A DNA stretch of 64,000 nucleotides from Ianthella basta (taxonomy: Eukaryota; Porifera; Demospongiae; Verongiida; Ianthellidae): assembly GCA_964019415.1 (NCBI GenBank), contig OZ025883.1, positions 5,051,088 to 5,115,087 on the forward strand, given 5' to 3'. Below the pieces are notes generated by a model that had not been told where the DNA came from, did not search any database, and worked only from the letters and a program-made list of their open reading frames with translations. Both the position numbers and the translations under genes were made by a program. Every line of letters begins with the position of its first letter. The first letter of the stretch is position 1. Positions 61,604 through 64,000 of this stretch are shown piece after piece.

Positions 61604-64000
61604 TCACGTTCCTTTCCTTTTCAAGTGCTCTGTGTACTTCATTTTCAGCGCAAATTCTTCCAGCTTATTGTCCATCCACTTTGTGAACCGCTGCCATCTT
61701 TCATCTTGCCGTATTTCACTGTACAAATGACTACTTATACCTTTGAAGTGTGCGTATTGCCTTCCAGGAATGTGCTTGCATGCTTTGGTCGCCATGAGTT
61801 GCTGGTATATCGTCTGCCTGTCCATGCTGTCAGATGGTACAACATGATAACCACTATCCTGTATGATGTTCAACTGCTTGTCCACCTGAGCGATGCATGC
61901 TTCCACAGCAGGAGAGGCATGTGCAGTCTTCTGTACACTTGATTCAGTGAGGTGTGGTGAAAAGGAGCTAATGTCATCTTTGAATGTGCGATTCATATGC
62001 TCCAAGTGCAAGTCAAGGGGTTTGTTACCGCCTACTCTCCCTCGTGGATTACATGTCCGATTCCAAGTCAATTCATGAGCCTGCTTCTCATTGAGGGCAA
62101 TCTTGACATCACTTAGGAGATGCATGGCCTCCAGAGCATATTTGTTCTTTCCTGCCTGTTTGAAAAGCACAAGGAGGAATTTCCACAGCCGGATCATGCG
62201 CCCACCATCACCTTCTCGAATTGCATCCTCCATACCCCAAGCTAGCAAGCCCATTCCAAGAACTTTGGACGAGTAGCTGTTCAAGTCATCATGGTGATGA
62301 GGAGTCCTCAGGCTATCATTAGGGCACAGGACTATGGTGTCCACAACATTGGATGCCAATTGGGTCAGGCAGTCCATTCTCTCCTTTGATGTTGCAGGTA
62401 GATCGCACTTCAGGACAGTGCGAATGTCTGCAGATTCCAGGGACTCAATGTTGCTCATGGTTGCGAAGACAGCCAAGATCATTGCTTCCAGAACAACCGA
62501 CAAGAAGCTCTGGCATGCATGCAAGTCCTTCTTAGGGTCCTGCACAACATTTCTTCGGTCAATCAGTGTGCGCAGCTGATACAGTGTGCATTGATCTCGA
62601 GATGATGATGTGGAGTACAGTGTATCCCAAATGACCTGATAATAGGCTTGAAGAGCATGCCAATCTTCAACTTTTGCTATCAATCCTTCCAGCCTTTGGG
62701 AAGGTTTTGGTGCTTGCAAACGAGCCATCTTAGCACCTCGTATCCGCTCACATGTGAGCTGGTCACCTCCAACAAACACCGGTTTCAATCCATCTGCTGA
62801 TCCACGCTGTGGCACGTACTTGTGGAGTGTCTCTAATATCTCGATCATGTCCTCTGTCACATTTTCATTCTTCAGCAGAACACCTAATGGCACCTGCAAG
62901 AAAGGTATTTACAAGGTAAATATACAATTGACCATGAATAATTACACTTTTTATATATTAAACTTAGACTCTGTAGCTATTATACTATATTAAATAATAC
63001 AATGTTATTGCAATACCATTGTTATTATTGCATACTAGTGTATAGGACATAAAACTCACAATCTCACTGGCTTTGGTCATTTCATGTGAAAACGTATGGA
63101 GAATGTGTTGTGGTACAAAATCTTGGAATATTTGCAGGCAAGGGACATACTGCACCAAAACTCTGGCAACGAGAACAAGGAATTCCTTGCGCAACAAGCT
63201 GCAGTCATTCTCAGTTGGCACAAAGAGGGAATGGTCTGCTTGCAGAAAGCTGCCGACAGGCTTTTCATCTGGTAGATCTGCATATAAAGTCAGATGGTAT
63301 GAAATTTGAACAGCTATACATCATGAGGACAAGAGCATATAATATGGGCTTACCTGCATGGACTCTGTTCTTAATAGCATATACTTGAAACCAATGGAAG
63401 GTTTTGGATTTCCGGTCTGCCGTCATGTACCTAGGTTTCTGGTACACATCCACATTGTCGCCAATGAGTTGAAATGTCACCGCACCTATTTACACAAAAG
63501 GATATATAGGAAGCTGAATGTATTCCTGTATGAGTATATACAATTAAGTTGCAATCACATATATTGTACAATGTCATGTAAAGAGATTTTTCTATACGCA
63601 CTAGCTTGACAATTTAATCGGTAAATGATTGTCCATGGCCATGGATTGAAAACAACACTTAACACCACTACCTGTTAATGGTCATGGCATGAGTCATTGA
63701 GCAGTGCACTACTCAATAGTGCATGAATTATAATGACCAGACATCATGTGTGTAGTCATGGTACATACAGTGCAGACATGTATGCATAGTTTATACTAAC
63801 CATCTGCCATCCATTCAATGACTTTATGATCGAATCCTGATCCCAGGTCATCCAGCTTTCGATAGAGTGAACGGGGTGAAATCGCCAGATTGAGATGGTT
63901 CAAGCGTTCTATTGTCTATCATAGCAAAAGGAACACCACCATGTGATCAGTACAGTTGCAAGCAAATGTGTTGAGAAGCACACAGTGCACTCACCATGGT
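61604..64000 (-). CDS. DUF6589-family protein, 3' exons (continues past window end)
   Basis: Minus-strand exons, in transcript order: about 64000-63996 (end of an exon only), 63915-63801 (IERLNHLNLAISPRSLY, WMADG), 63485-63354 (GDNVDVYQKPRYM, KTFHWFQVYAIKNRV), about 63268-63060 (DEKPVGSFLQADHSLF, HTFSHEMTKASEI) and about 62893-61604 (VFVGGDQLTCERIRGAKMAR, VEDWHALQAYYQVIWDTLY, HHDDLNSYSSKVLGMGLLAW, GKNKYALEAMHLL). Donors and acceptors fit and no stop is met. These motifs are what I associate with DUF6589, a family of unknown function found in many copies in invertebrates and fungi and probably transposon-derived. It ends 83 bases from the end of the RecQ-like gene, pointing at it. Confidence 0.65.

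Overview
The window is eukaryotic and almost certainly from an animal. Its genes are split by GT-AG introns and include a U-box ubiquitin ligase of the UFD2/UBE4 family, fibrinogen-related secreted proteins and an Eph-type receptor ectodomain. It also carries several classes of animal transposon and long dinucleotide microsatellites. An early-branching invertebrate, perhaps a sponge, would fit, but that is an inference from gene content and not proven here.

Layout. Positions 1-14154 and 45656-59711 are two copies of one duplicated block. Each carries the same 13 terminal exons of the ubiquitin ligase, ending in the U-box. The second copy is joined to five further upstream exons at 30381-38837, giving 730 codons in register; the start of the first copy lies before the window. 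Each copy has received a different Ty3/gypsy-like LTR retrotransposon at a site that is intact and empty in the other copy: 9115-13667 in the first, 48301-53490 in the second. The second element has the unusual pol order protease-integrase-reverse transcriptase-RNase H, as in Gmr1-like elements.

Between the copies lie a small two-exon gene with a TATA box (14296-14836), an Eph-receptor-like ectodomain gene with frame breaks (17008-19209), and a decayed Helitron-type gene (22496-25890) split by a second insertion. They are followed by a three-level nested palindrome of about 2 kb (26359-28330) and the 5' exons of the ubiquitin ligase. One intron of that gene holds two antisense fibrinogen-related genes, one of them only half a domain. 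Another intron holds a complete 6.6-kb CACTA/EnSpm-like transposon (38887-45519) with two divergent genes.

To the right of the second copy, beginning exactly where the duplication ends, are a single-exon RecQ-like helicase (59898-61520) and a convergent multi-exon gene that I assign to the DUF6589 family (61604 to beyond the window end). These two may be cargo of one mobile element. The host functions visible are protein ubiquitylation, secreted lectin-like recognition and cell-surface signalling; the rest is transposon biology layered on a recent duplication.
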